In this document: piece after piece, positions 24,503-37,389 of the stretch
Layout of the letters: each line of letters begins with the position of its first letter
Numbering within the stretch: position 1 is the first letter of the stretch
Source of the DNA: Glossina fuscipes
Lineage: Eukaryota > Arthropoda > Insecta > Diptera > Glossinidae
Reading direction: 5' to 3'
DNA length: 64,000 nucleotides
NCBI RefSeq assembly: GCF_014805625.2
Contig: NW_023998464.1
Span: forward strand, 4,136,318-4,200,317
Program-made: the position numbers and the translations under genes
The notes under the pieces: generated by a model
Databases searched by the model: none
The model's input: only the letters and a program-made list of their open reading frames with translations
Told to the model about the DNA's origin: nothing

Positions 24503-24870
24503 ATTATTTATTATTATTATTATTATTATTATAATTTTAGACTAATGAAATAAATTCTTAGCTTAAGATATTATTATAAATATACATTTGATATTGAGTC
24601 TGGCAGTTTTAATAAAGTAATTTATTGAATTGATATTCTGTTCTGAAGCTGATTTTAGAATGTCCAAAGGGCTAATCGTTCCAAATGCAGTACTTCTACC
24701 CAAGGAAAAGTTAAGGCAGTCGCAGAGAATGTGCTTTATAGTGAGAGTTTATCCACAACTGCAGGTTGGGGAGGAAGACTTCTTCAAGATCCATTGGTGA
24801 GTTGCAATTGTATGACCAAGGCGAATTCTCGATATTAACATTATTTTTAAAACGTCATTTTCTAGAGAAA
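24503..24870 (-). mobile_element. 3' end of a second I-like LINE with TAA-repeat tail
   Basis: On the minus strand 24831-24768 matches the plus-strand LINE at 35303-35366 with about two mismatches in 64 bases (RIRLGHTIATHQWILKK). It continues with CSCG ... TIKHILCDC, the C-terminal zinc-finger-like motif missing from the larger copy. A ~220-base 3' UTR follows, ending in about nine TAA repeats (ATT units at 24503-24532 on the plus strand). The 5' truncation point is unclear; LENDV-like sequence may extend it to ~24940. It is the best view of this family's 3' end in the window. Confidence 0.85.
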
Positions 24871-25210
24871 ATCTTAGAATATTTACGAGAAGCTGATCCA
24901 AACATTTTTTATTAGCAAAAGATTGCCTTTTTTTATCGATAATTGGACGTTTTCACCCAAACATTTAACTATCATACAAGACCCGATATTTTCTGAAATT
25001 CCGATCGTGTCTCATCAAATAGAGACTTGTAGATTAAGTGGGTGTTGTCTATTTTTTATGAATTCAAATTTGCAACTACAAGTAGCATGTTCAAGTTATG
25101 CTATATGCCGCAGAGGTCCTTAAATTGAACATGGCGCAGGAGAATCGCTCTAGTATTTTTTTTAACACCTAATCTTATGTTTATTAACTCCCTTCTATAT
25201 TTTCATATTT

Positions 25211-25690
25211 TATACCCATTACCAAAGGATGAGGGGTATATTCGTTTTGTCAAAACGTTAGCAAACCCCAAAAGGAGGCGACCTTACAAACTATATATAT
25301 TCTCGATTAGCATTAAGTTCTGAAACGATTTAAACATGTACGTCTGGCCGTCAGTTAGTCTATGTAACGTCTGTTGTAACCATTCTCTTGGTCGCAGAAA
25401 TGAAGCTATTGAGTCTGAATTAGGCAGAAACATTGGAAGTTCTTGCATGCAGGTGGTATCAAAAATAGGCCAAATCTGTCGAAGGATTTTTAAAGGATGC
25501 GCCTACAACGCCCACACGTATGCCCTCCAAAAAATTGGTTCTAAAAATAGAAAAAATCAACCGCGTCCACTCCGTATTACAGAGCACGAAAACTCTGTTC
25601 CTTTACTTTTTTTGCCTTTTTAGGCTAATGGTGATGGATAGAAAAGATTCGGGCACAACCGAATGTAATTCCCTTACTAGTTTATCTTTG
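25211..25690 (+). repeat. Dispersed dipteran repeat, copy
   Basis: Begins TATACCCATTACC and GGATGAGGGGTATATTCG, and shares CGCCTACAACGCCC and TCCAAAA with 7410-7435. It ends AAAGATTCGGGCACAACCGA, the same palindromic end with two changes. It lacks the second module seen in the 6.8 kb copy. It abuts the I-like LINE tail fragment. Confidence 0.7.
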
Positions 25691-26347
25691 CTTTTATCCA
25701 AAACAAAGTTGTCTAAGAAATGTTTCTTTTAAGCTGGTATAGTGGCTTTGCCTTTAAACCGGCCTATAAGTCATTCTGCGATTTTTGCTTTGGCAGCGCA
25801 ATCAGAAATCTCTGATATCGTTCACCATAATATTCTGTGTGGAAAACTCCAATAATTTTTAACACAACATTCTCTGTGGAAGACTTACGAAACTATTTTC
25901 ATTTTGTAATTTCTCAAAGTCTACAGTGATTGAACGCAATTTCTCGTACTTAATGACGGTCGGATGCAATGATTGTATCTCGAAACAAAATGAAGGTCTG
26001 ATATTTGTCTAATATTTGAGGTTTGGGAAAATCGATTATGCGCTAATCCCAATAAATTGAACTGCGTGTGCGTATCTGTAAGCTGTAAGGCTATCGTTGT
26101 ACGGCTGCAAATTGAGTGCGGATTACAACGACATTGTATGGTCCAATGTAATAGAGTAGGTAATATGGTACCGCTCTATATGTAGATTTTCGTTTGACAC
26201 ATTAGATATTATATGCAGGGGGAGCAGTCCGCTCGGTCAATTATTATCGTATACAACTTCCTTTTTGCCAAACTCTCTTTGAATTCCGTTTCTTAGCGAA
26301 TGGTACCTCCCTCTGGCTAAGCTAGCTTACCCGCACAGTTTCAAACA

Positions 26348-26535
26348 GAAAAATTCGACCGATTTTCGTTTCAAGAAACCATACATCAAAAATTTAAAAA
26401 AAAAATTCGTCCGATTTTCGCTTCAAGAAAACCTACATGAAAAATTTCTAAGAAAAATTCATCCGATTTTCGTTTCAAGAAAACCTACACCAAAAATTTA
26501 AAAGAATAATTCATCCGATTTTCGTTTCATCTACA
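26348..26535 (+). repeat. 50-52 bp tandem minisatellite, about four units
   Basis: The unit core CCGATTTTCGTTTCAAGAAA (one unit has CGCTTC) recurs at 26361, 26411, 26463 and 26515, each followed by CCTACATxAAAAATTT-type text and AGAAAAATTC. Units drift in length by one or two bases, and the fourth is truncated after CGTTTCAT. Confidence 0.85.
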
Positions 26536-28334
26536 CAACAAGACAATTATCTTTACAATCAGTATACCATGCGTCCTTAAGACTGGTTACCGGCAAAATG
26601 TGTTACGAACTAATGTCCTGCGCCGTGTCACGTTTTCATTAATAATATCACTAAAATGTTATAGGCCTGTATTGTTTTGGGTACTCTTGTAATAATAAGA
26701 TTTTATCAAAGAGAAATAAAGAGTCAACTTTATTCTTGGAACAAAAGTAGTGCTGTTACTTTAGCACCCATTCGCATTATTTATATGAGCAAATATTCTA
26801 TTAAGGGTTTCTTTACATGACTGAATTAAACAGTATCCATACGCTATGGTGCACTTACAAATATGTTCATGTACAATAAAAAAACTAAAGACGAAATAGC
26901 AATTTGTTCTCATTTCATCGTTTAGATGAGCACATATTGAAAGTTTCTGCATTTTTAAGAATTTTCCATAGAAATAATAAAACATTTTTCATAATTAAAA
27001 AAGTTATATTGTAGGAATAATTTATGTTCGTTTAATATAGTATATTTGCGGCATTGCGCAAGACGTGTTAAATGTTCATTTTACACGGTTGATTCCCCAG
27101 AATATCAGGCCTACGCACCCCAAATTCCTCAGTTTACACATAATTTATTGCAATAATTAATGGATTTATGAATGTATAAAATATTAAGGTGCCATTGCTA
27201 ATCCCAAGTTATGCGATATGAATTGCTTATTGCTTATGTGATTATCATGCCTCAAATTTGCATGGTGTCCGCCCGTGCGTTTCGAGCACTATCTGAACGT
27301 AAAGTTCGGTAAAAGTGCAATGTGGGTGAGTGAAGATTTCTCTTGCATAATAATCTTGCCACGAGATATATTATTTCGTACCCTAACGGACATACGTTAT
27401 ATCCTTAAGGAATTTTGCAAAGAAATAATGGCCCCACACCATGTATACTGAAAAACAATCCTAATGGCGAAAGTTAATTAATATTAATATTTTAAGCGTA
27501 GAAAGAAACCAGAAAGTCTTGGTTTCCTTGCGTTCAATCTACAAGTCGTAGTTTTCACAATATATTGCTACGCTGACTTGTTTTGGCCTACAGAAGCACG
27601 GACCGAGCAACTATAGCATGATGTAGGGTATGTAACGGTGGGCCGCGACCCATTATACTGATTTTATTTGTTTTTAATTGAGGAAATCGTGGCTTAACAT
27701 TTTGGTGGAGGGGACGGGAGCGACTTGTTGAAATAAACAAGTAACGCGCCCAGTGCAATAGTTCAAGGGTGACGTGGAAAATTGCGTAAAGTATGTTTTA
27801 TGTATTAAATGTGTGTTTATCCAAATACCACACTATATTAAATAATCGTAAATTATCCTTACAATATAATTTTTCTTAATTACGAAAAATATTTTCATAT
27901 TCCTATAGAAAATTTTCATTGAAATTGATGGAAACATTTGACAAATGCAAAATTTAGAAATCCTTAATGTATGCTGATGTAAAGATACCGAACACAAATA
28001 ACATTTGTCACATTATTTTTTTTTCGCACACATATATGCACTTAAAAGTGCAGAAGGACATATGCTCTTTGTATATATTAATATTTAGTCATATGAAGAA
28101 AGGGTTCACAGTATCAGAAAGAGTAACGGAAGCCTTGCTCATACATGTAATGGAAATGAAAGAATAAGTAGACAAATGGCTGGTAATGTAACGGCGTTTT
28201 GTTTGTTATATTAAAAGAGATTGCACACGTTCCTAAGATGCACAATACTTCTCTGATTTTCTCTTACTGCATGGGCTTGTTCCACTAAAACGGATGAATA
28301 AATAAATAAACACGTAAATGAAATTGGTTTTTCT

Positions 28335-28645
28335 TCACCCGCCACTGAAGGATGGGGGCTATATTCGTTTTGTCAGAATGTTCGCAACACCCAAAACCAA
28401 GCTTCAGGTACCCTATAAAGTATATATATTCTTGAATACCATAAAATTCCGAATAGGTTAAGCCATGTCTGTCTGTATGGTGTATGTTGTTAATACCATC
28501 CTGCTCGCAAAAATGGGGATATTGATTTCGAATTTGGTAGAAACATTGGAAGGTTTTGCACATAAATCGGAATTGAAAATGGGTCAAACTGGTCAGAGCA
28601 CAAGCCCGCAGTGAAGCGTAAACTGAATACAACTTCGTTTTTCTA
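28335..28645 (+). repeat. Dispersed dipteran repeat, 5' part
   Basis: Contains GAAGGATGGGGGCTATATTC, the CCTATAAAGTATATATATTC block, CATGTCTGTCTGTATGG and AGAAACATTGGAAG. All of these recur in the other plus-strand copies. The palindromic 3' end is absent. Confidence 0.65.
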
Positions 28646-29429
28646 AACAAAAGGTTGTGGACTTATCGTGATCGCTTCCGAATTTTGAAGGATACAAGGC
28701 TGAAATTTTCCATATTCACTTTACGAATAACGCAATGTTTCAAGTGATTAAATTTTCTTTTTTTCATTTTTTTTTCACTTATTAAATAAATCATAAGGCG
28801 AACAAGACATTCATTGGTACATTCCTCAAATGAAGAAAAAATAAATATGAGGAACACTACCAGCTGGTGGATATTAGTAGATGCGGTATTTCTTTGATAA
28901 GTGTGGCCTCACTTTTGGTTCGCTGGACAAAATTGTGCCAAAGAAAAACAAGGGCAGATAGCAAAATAGACGAGGATAGATTGACTTTACTATTCACGCT
29001 AATTACAATTATGTGAATATATTATTGTATTGCTGCTAACAACTTGCACATGTTTATGCAATAATTGGCGCAGATATATATATATAGCGAAGCCATATGA
29101 AAGTTCATTCGAATAATTAAGAAAAAGGTATGGATTCAATGTCCAACATCCTGTAGTAGATTAAAAATTATTTTTTTTGGAAGAAAAGGAAAGGTGATAG
29201 AATAAGAATGTTGGAGGAGTTTATTAAGCATTCTTTTAACTGCTAGAAAAAAAATTCTCTTATAAAAATATTAAAAAATATGGCATCGCCGGCACAATTC
29301 TTCTGTTACATGAGTTATGCGGCTCGCGCTCATTTTGGTACAAATTTGAATTAAAATAAGTAACAAAATTATATTCGTCCGCCACCAGATTGTCTACATT
29401 CGTTCCCGTTGCCCTAAAAAAAGACTAAA

Positions 29430-30015
29430 AGCAATACTAAAATTTTGGCACTCTGCAATATTGCGTGGACGAGGCTAATTATTTCTATTTTCGTAGAAAT
29501 AAGTGAAAATTTATATCGTAGGTCTGTCGTATTTTATCGGCAAAAAATCCAGGAAGACAGGATGTACTCAATCGGTTTCAATATAAGGACGAGTCCTTCT
29601 ACTGAGCGGCTATAATAGCGATGTTTTTCAATTTTGTACAGTTATTGCGGGACAACCCTTAGCATACAAAAGCAAATTTTCATCGTTATATCTGTGATGG
29701 TTTTTAGGAAATGAGCGAAAAACAATTTTCTTTTTTAATTTAAAAACAGAATTGCTTTTAGATTATGTTGAAATGTGGCCATGTGCTTTCACCGATTTAG
29801 CTCAATTTCTATAATTTACCATGTGAAATGGTGGTAAATTTGAAGTCGATTCCTGAATTCTTTCGACAAGGAGGATATTTCCTATATACTTTCTACAGAC
29901 AGACAGACAAATGGACATGCTTAAATCGATTTAGAATTTGATGCTGATCAAGAATGTATACATCTTGCGTGGCCTCTGCGGCTTTCTTCTGGGTGTTTCA
30001 AAAAGAAAGAAGTCA
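29430..30015 (-). repeat. Dispersed dipteran repeat, reverse copy
   Basis: The reverse orientation shows the same features: AGCAAATTTTCATCGTTATA-type text, ACAGACAGACAGACAAATGG, CATGCTTAAATCGATTTAGA, AAGAATGTATACATCTTG and the TGGGTGTTTC end. It lies just upstream of the I-like LINE. Confidence 0.65.
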
Positions 30016-30326
30016 TTTTATCTATATGCCTACAGTTAAAGGGATGCGTATGATTTTTTGACAACATTAATTTTTATATAACTGACAAGTATTTAAAGAG
30101 TTTTTGTGTGTTCAACCCGTGTGTTTTCTGTGGTTTTGCAAAAACTGATTATCGCAGATACGATATTTGCTTTCTTTTTATATATATATATAATAAAAAA
30201 ATCAAAAAACATAAAAGAAAAATAAAATATTTTGAAACAATTGTCATTATCCTCAGCAGTTCCCAAACCTTTTCAAGTAAGTGGTTATTTACCAATTTAC
30301 TAAATAAGAGACAACCATAAGTCATA

Positions 30327-32042
30327 ATGGCCCCGGAGCCGCCAGATAAAAGCTCAAATAGATTTCATCTATTAGCAGACGTATCCCCCCAAAGAAATAA
30401 AAATTAAAAATTCCGATTTTCCGGTGTTGCCAACCAGTAGCATCATTCCTATTGACAAGAAATATGTTGTGATTTCTCCAACTGATCCCTTCATAACAAT
30501 TTTGCAAATCAGTCCTCTCTATTAAAAAAAGCGCTAGATAGCATTACAATATATACAGACTCTTTATCGATTTTACGCGTGGGAATTTACTTGTCCTCGC
30601 TGGGAATCCGAGCTCAACCGAAAAGCTCATAAAATCGAAATTATTAGCTGATTTATGTGCTATATCCCCTAAACTGCATGACAAACTCAACTCGGTTAAA
30701 GGCGTAGTTTATGCCCCATGCTTAAAGCATGTGCCGGAAGATGAAATTGGTTGCGAAATGGGCAGTCAAGGAGTGACTGAAGTCTGCAAATTCACCAAAT
30801 TAAATGACGATGGAAAAACCCACTCTCCTACAAAAAAATTATTTTGACTTTTGACCGCTATCGGCTACCGGCAACGGTTGACGTAGCTTGGTACAAATGT
30901 AAAGTAGAACTCTAAATTCCAAATCCCATGAGATGTAAAAACTGCCAACGCCTGGGTTATATGGCAAAAAGATGCACCAGTCCACCATCCTGTGCTAACT
31001 GTGGTCTTCCTCCACATGCTGAAAACTGTACGCGTAGCTTCTGCTTAAATTGCAACGATCAACACTCGGCGTTAGACAAACAATGCCCACCGTTTATAAA
31101 AATGCGTGAAATTCTAAAAATCGAAACAGAAAATTATTGTAGCATGGGTGAAGCGCGGCGCAAATAACGGGAAATTAATCCATCTGGAACTCAAAGACTT
31201 AGCAAAAGCAATACCTACGTTGTTGTCGCCTCACAAATTGTGCCTAATAAGCCTTTTACTCCAACTCCTTCCAATGAAAAACCTGTTCTACAATCAACCA
31301 AAAATTACTTTGCCAAATCAGTTCCATTGCCCGCCAAAGATAATGTTATGAAATTCACTTTTACTAAGATACAGTTCGTATCACTAGATCGTGGATATTT
31401 TGATCAAGAGAAATACATTTCAAAGTTCTTTTATTTTACTACCTTGCGTTTCACAACAGTAGGAATATTTATTTACAATTTATTGTTGGCCCTACTCTCA
31501 ACTTCTACGTGATTTTTCCTCTAATCGTTTTCATCGGCCTGCACCTGCATGACGAGCCTGCGAATATGTACTTAGCTGTTACCTGTTTGCTTTTCCGCTA
31601 ATCGTTTTCATCGGCCTGCAGCTTCATGAGGCGCCTGCGAATGCTCATTTTGCTTTTCCTTCTTTAGGGAATTTATTATTACGAAAATTACTTAGCTGAT
31701 GTTAACTGAATTTGGGATTTTCGTAACAATAATATTGAAAAAATCAAAACAACAGCAAATATTGAAAAAATTAAAACAACTACACATAGGCCAAAATCTA
31801 ATAAACTAAATCCCCCAGAATCACCAGTTCTCAACTCTACTGAACAAATTACAAGCTGTAATGGATCCAATCTTTCATCCCTCAATTAATCTTCAATTTC
31901 AAATTATTCACCTATACCCACTCGTGGCGGTTCAAATATACGCAGACACCTAAGTACAGATTATTCTGCTGGTAAGAACAAATTATTCACGCAAAATTCT
32001 TAGAGTGACATTTTCGACGGAGACGCTGGCATGTCAACTTAA
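30327..32042 (+). pseudogene. I-like LINE ORF1 (nucleic-acid-binding, zinc knuckles), broken
   Basis: The start MAPEPPDKSSNRFHLLADV runs into a stop after 26 codons. A readable gag-like block resumes near 30570 (GNLLVLAGNP ... GVTEVCKFTKL). The 30928-31167 stretch has three knuckles: CKNCQRLGYMAKRC (the usual His is Tyr), CANCGLPPHAENC and CLNCNDQHSALDKQC. It then continues to KMREILKIETE and GEARRK. A segment at about 31340-31690 does not fit ORF1 and holds a 77-bp direct repeat. The tail resumes (NPPESPVLNSTEQ) and ends GDAGMST at 32042. In the family, ORF1 coats the RNA. Confidence 0.85.
31513..31650 (+). repeat. 77-bp direct repeat, about two copies, inside LINE ORF1
   Basis: Two copies share CTAATCGTTTTCATCGGCCT followed by GCA, then CTGCATGA or CTTCATGA and GCCTGCGAAT, starting at 31521 and 31598 (period 77). 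A third partial copy may begin at TTTTCCTTCTTTAG near 31653. They interrupt the end of ORF1 and are GC-richer than the LINE around them. Confidence 0.8.
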
Positions 32043-32057
32043 CCTACTTTCCACTCC

Positions 32058-35000
32058 ATGTCACTACAATTAAATAAAGTTTTTAAAATTCTACAATGGA
32101 ACATTAAGGGACTTATTAATAATTTTGATGAACTCCGTACACTCATAAATGATTTTAATCCAACCTAAACAAGGAACTGGTGTTTTTATAAAATCAAGTA
32201 TACCTCACAAACGCATAAATTTAAGCTCAAATATACAAGCCGTAGCGATACAAATAATGTTAAATATAAAATTTACAGTGCTTTCGCTCTATATCCCACC
32301 TTCGCAATCGTTTTCTCAGCAAGAACTCTACAATTTATTCTCCGTACTTTCCCCCCATTTACTATATGCGGCGACTTCAACAGCTGGAATACCATCTGCG
32401 GCTCAAAAGTGAACAACACTCGTGGTACTGTTTTAGAAAAGACCTTCATTCAAAGCAATCTCTGCATTTTTAATGATGGAAAACCAACGCACTTTTCAAC
32501 TCATCACACTTTTTCGCATATTGATTTAACATGTTGCTCTCCCTCACTTCTTCCTTTGGTTTCCTGGTCTACTTCCGATGATCTACATAATAGTGATCAC
32601 TTTCCAATCATAATCGATCTTAAACTTTCAATGTCCTCTGTTACTCTAGCAAAACAGGCCAAATTCCTCCCAGATAAAGCGGATTAGATCAATTACTCTA
32701 AACAGGCCGAGTCATTTCTGAATTCAAGGCCATTTAACGGGAACTGCAACCATGATGCTGCTATTATGTCTAAAACGATTCGCACGACTGCTCATCTTTC
32801 TATTCCTCAATCCAACAGCTCTTTTAAACGAGCTATGGTTCCTTGGTGGAACAACACCCTTTCGTTTTTGAGGAAAAATAAAATCTATGGCGCCGCTTTA
32901 AGAGATGTCCTGATCATGATCATTTGTTATTATACAAAAAGGCCAATGCTCTATTCAGGAAGGAATTACGAAAATCAAACGCACTTAGTTTCGAACTTTT
33001 TTCGAAAAGAATTCAAAGAAATACATCAATGAAGGTTGTCTGGAACAAGATCAACAGACTCAATGGGACTTCAAACCTGAACGAAATTTCTGCCATCTGC
33101 ACTCCCAATGGAACTTTAACTGACGCACATGATATTTCTAATTACTTTGGACAAATGTGGTGCGAATACTCTTCTGACAGCAGCTTTTCCAGTGCTTTCA
33201 TCGGAAATAAATGCACTCCAATTTCTGTTTCAAATTGTATTAACAGAAGTGCCAACCTCCTGGAAAATTACATATCTACTTTAGAACTTGAAAGTTGTCT
33301 CTCCAAATCGAAGGGGAGGACACCTGTTCTAGACCGCATCTCCTACCAAATGATCTAATCTCTAATTCAAATAAAAAGAAATTACTGTTCCTATATAATA
33401 CGGTATTTTTGACTGGCCATATACCCTACATGTGGAAACTGGCAGCAGTTGTTCCAATTCCAAAGTCTAAAAATGTCTCCATCGCATCTGACTAACGCTC
33501 AATCTCTCTTTTATCTTGCCTCTCAAAGGAAAAGAGGAAAGGAAAGGAAAAGATTATGGCATCTAGATTATCTTGGTTTTTTGAGTCCAAGAACCTGATA
33601 ACAAAGCAACAAGTTGGTTTCAAGCGGGGTAGAGGGTGTATCGACGCTCTGTTACATATTGATTATTTTACAAGCAAAGCAATTTCCGAACGAAATCACG
33701 TAACAATTTTCTCAATTGATTTCGAAAAAGCAGTTTAGAGAGTTGGTTTTCATGTTATTTTAAGAGTCTTGAAATCATGGAATGTTGGACCCAAATTTTT
33801 TAAGTACATCAAATCATTCATGTCGCATAGGCGGTTTAAAGTTAGAATCAACAGTCATCTCTCTGATTCCTTTCCGCCAGTGAATAGCATTCCGCAAGGA
33901 TCTCGTCTTTCTGTCACACTTTTCCAGATCGCCTTCAACGAAATTAGAAAAATTCTTTGCCGTGTACCAAGAGTGGAACATTGTCTCTACGCAGACGATG
34001 TATACATTTTTACGAAAGAAAAAGATAGCACGAAGGCAATCAACATCCTCGAATCTATTGAACGAGAGATCACCGCATGGGCAAACTCGTCAGGGGCTAA
34101 AATTTCCACACAAAAATCTAAAAAAATGCACATTCGTCGAAAGCAGATTTGCGATGCAGAAAATCTACTGATGCATATGAATGACTGTTTTCGATTAAAA
34201 AGTTTTATTTTAACAAGGGTGAATTTCATACAGTACGTTGCTTGGAGAAGCCATGCGCATATTACCACTATTGCTTATATTACCAACATGCTTGCGTTAA
34301 GCAAGATTGCCTATGCTTTGATAATTTATGGCAATAGCTGCAAATCTACTATCAACATCCTTAAACCGGTCTATCACCAAGCCGTCAGAGCAAGTTGTTA
34401 TGCTTTTCGGACGACGCCCATAAATAATATTGCAATTGAAACTGGTCTCCCAATTTTAGAAAATAGACTGTATGAGTTAAAAGCTAAATTCAAACAAATC
34501 TATTCTCGGGGATGACGTGAGAAAGATTATTATTGCGAAGAAAATTCCAAAGTCACCATCTGCAATTGACTATTGTTTGTATGTCGCAAAGGAATTGAAC
34601 ATTCCCTTAAAAATTTTCCGCTCTTTTGGTGTCAAACCTTCATAGATTTTGCAGGACTGCTCTTTTGACATCTCACTGTCTATGCACAAGAAAGAAGATA
34701 CTCCAAATTACGTCTTCAGGAATCTAATAGCTGAAAAGCCCAAGTATTGGAGAGTACTGGTTGGCGTCTTTATACACAGACGGCTCAAAGTCTTTTGGCC
34801 TGCCTCCTGCTTGTGCCGTGGTAGATGCTACAGGTCAGGTTCTTCTCAATCACATATTTCACGAAAGTACTTCAACTTTCACAACCGAAACCAGAGCTAT
34901 CCTTCACGCTGCGAACTTTGCCCATAAAAACAAACTCAAAAACCGTCATTGTTACCGACAGTTTGTCTGTATTACAAGCTATTCGGAACACTTCGACTTC

Positions 35001-35385
35001 GAGATGGAGCACCATCAACAAATTAAGGAATATAATTACTACACCCGACGGAAAAATTAAAATGTTATGGGTACCAAGTCACATCGGTTTATTGGGAAAT
35101 GAGCAGGCTGATCGAACGACAAAATATACTGCTTCTGCTCCTCTAATTATGGATCTTCAAAGATACATTGGAAGAAAAGTTAAAGAGAAAATTGCAGATG
35201 GAAATTTACAATACCATCATCAACACTACTCTTCCATTAACCCTCAATTAACTCCACCTTTATATGCAACAAATGTTGAGGAAACCAAGATCCAAACATT
35301 TTCGAGAATTTGCCTTGGTCATACAATTGCAACTCACCAATGGATCTTGAAGAAGTGTTCCTCCCCCTGCGTAAAGTTATGTTAA
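32058..35385 (+). pseudogene. I-like LINE ORF2 (endonuclease, reverse transcriptase, RNase H), broken
   Basis: The ATG at 32058 starts KVFKILQWNIKGLINNFDEL, the endonuclease opening. An internal deletion after NDFNP (near 32160) removes the part that normally holds the catalytic LQET glutamate. The domain ends at SDHFPIIIDL. RT motif A reads FSIDFEKAV then TAG (33736-33738) where relatives have AFD. IPQGS is at 33889 and YADD at 33988-33999. RNase H shows YTDGS (34773), ETRAI (Glu at 34887) and VTDSLS (Asp at 34957), with a frameshift between the last two, then NEQAD. At least six frame or stop defects make it non-functional. Confidence 0.92.
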
Positions 35386-36361
35386 AAATTCAGACAAAAA
35401 CAAATCCATTATTGTAAGAAATTTTTCCTGGGTCCGTTTGATAAATCGGGTTTAAATTTTCAAGAGCCTGCATACTACCATCCAATTATGTTCCAAAAAT
35501 AAAATTGTGTGAGCATATAAAATTTGTCCCCGCCCAAAATAACCTTTCTATGTCATTCTAAACAATTTCAAGGATTATTCAAAACTATAAAAACAATGAA
35601 GTCTCTGAAAAATGTACACTAATACCGCTCCTGAAACGTTTTTGGTGTTTTTGTGTCGCCTTTTGCACGAGCGAAACTGAATGAAGAGGATACATAACTT
35701 ACGACTGGAAATAACGAACTTCTTAAGTTCTAAACAGGAAAATTTGATGGCTGAAAAAAAAATTCGTACATTTTCATTCAATTAGAAATTAATCCTCAAA
35801 AGCACAGGGCTGTTCATTCTTGGATGCTCCTTCCTTATTGTATTTAAATAAATAAGCAAATGACGTAAAACAAGTACCGAACCGAAAAGTCGTCTCTATT
35901 GTGTTTGCTGCTGTCAAGAGTTAAGGATCGTGAAAAATTAAAAGAAAGTAATCAATTATATAAAACTGAAAGTTGGTCGCCCATGCGAAATACGCTCAAT
36001 TCATTTGCTCTACGTATTAACTGATATGCATTGCTTTCATATATAACCACAGGCATAACATGCACAACATTCTTTAAATATTCACTTTACCACATTGGAA
36101 AGCTGATAAATATGCCATTGTGAATAGAAATATTAGCATGTACGTATGTTTACATAAGTACACATATGTATGCACAATCGTATCGTTACTAATAGTAGCC
36201 TTACTTTAAATTCGAAGGAAGGAATTGTTTTGAACATGACAAATGTTTTTTCATTCTTGCTCTTATTCTTGTTTTTATTTATCTTTTTTAAAAATAATAT
36301 AAGAAGAAGACAACTAACAAAAAAAAGTAAAGGTCTTAATGAACATTACTCGCATATTATT

Positions 36362-36362
<1 letters not shown>

Positions 36363-36393
<31 letters not shown>
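36363..36393 (+). repeat. TTA trinucleotide microsatellite
   Basis: About ten TTA units. On the minus strand this is a TAA run like the LINE/SINE tails, but no LINE 3' sequence adjoins it. Confidence 0.85.
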
Positions 36394-37389
36394 GACAATT
36401 TTGCCGTCGTATAGAAGAGAAGACCAAACTGTAGTAGTGTTCATTTATTTGCCTATGTGGAAGTACATCCACATCCTTCATTTGGATTTATAAAAACGTA
36501 AAGAAGCAAAATTGCTGTTGTATTATTATTACTTTAAATGTGTACATATAAGTGAAACAATGTTTTGAATTTATGTACAGAGAAACACTATCGCAAGTAT
36601 AGGTACACATATATTTATTTATCTTTTCGACATACACATTGTACATACATGTACGCATATAAGATATTTAATAAAAGAGGGATTAATATATGTGGGTTGG
36701 CATTTTTACATATTTACGTATAAACATGTAAAAAAGTTTTATATAACAACAGCAGCAGTCATTGTAAACATTTGCGATAGAGATATATACGTATAAATTC
36801 CTATATGTGTATACGTACATATGAATATATGAACATTCATGGGCTTGTTATAAAATTCCATAAATTAAAAATATTTTTTCAAGTTCCTTTTTTGCGTTGC
36901 TACATTAAGAGCATGAATATATGATATATATATGGACGTATGTGAATTCATTCGCATTCATGATGTGCTATTAAAAATGTGAAAAAAAGATAAGAGCGCG
37001 TGGAAAGCAAACAAAAACAATATAATATAAAGGAGTAAAATGAAAAACAGCAAATTTGCATTTATTTTTCTTTTTCTCTTGTTTCCTTTTATTCTGTTTT
37101 TAATGCTCTTCGATTTTTTGTTAATCAACTTTTTGATGTTTAACCATATAATGTTTCTTTCATTTGCCTTACGACAATAATTTTAGAGAAAGCCCCTAAT
37201 GGTGAAAAAAGAAATAAGTATTCATACCCTTACAAAATTTAAAATTAATTCTTAGCAATAATAGGCGGACAGGAAGGACGGCGTTTTTACAATTGGATGC
37301 GCAATTGGTTCATTATTCAATTACTTCTTTTAACTTATGAACTGTAATCTCTACTAAATCATTGGACAAACATTTTTATGAAAAAGTTA

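Larger units (their letters stand above)
30240..35550 (+). mobile_element. I-clade non-LTR retrotransposon, ~5.2 kb, inactive
   Basis: The element carries ORF1 with zinc knuckles and ORF2 with an AP-type endonuclease, reverse transcriptase and RNase H, all on the plus strand. The RNase H after the RT, with a gag-like ORF1, points to the I clade. ORF1 begins at an ATG at 30327. The 5' boundary is a guess from the likely leader. The 3' boundary is uncertain because the sequence leaves the family consensus after ~35366 and no TAA-repeat tail is visible. It is antisense to the Dscam-like gene and lies between it and the candidate promoter, so it may sit in its first intron. Confidence 0.9.

Noticed and set aside
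36363..36393. TAA-type tail of another minus-strand LINE or SINE
   Set aside because: The adjoining sequence does not resemble the 3' end of the LINE at 24.5 kb or the SINE, and no target duplication was found.
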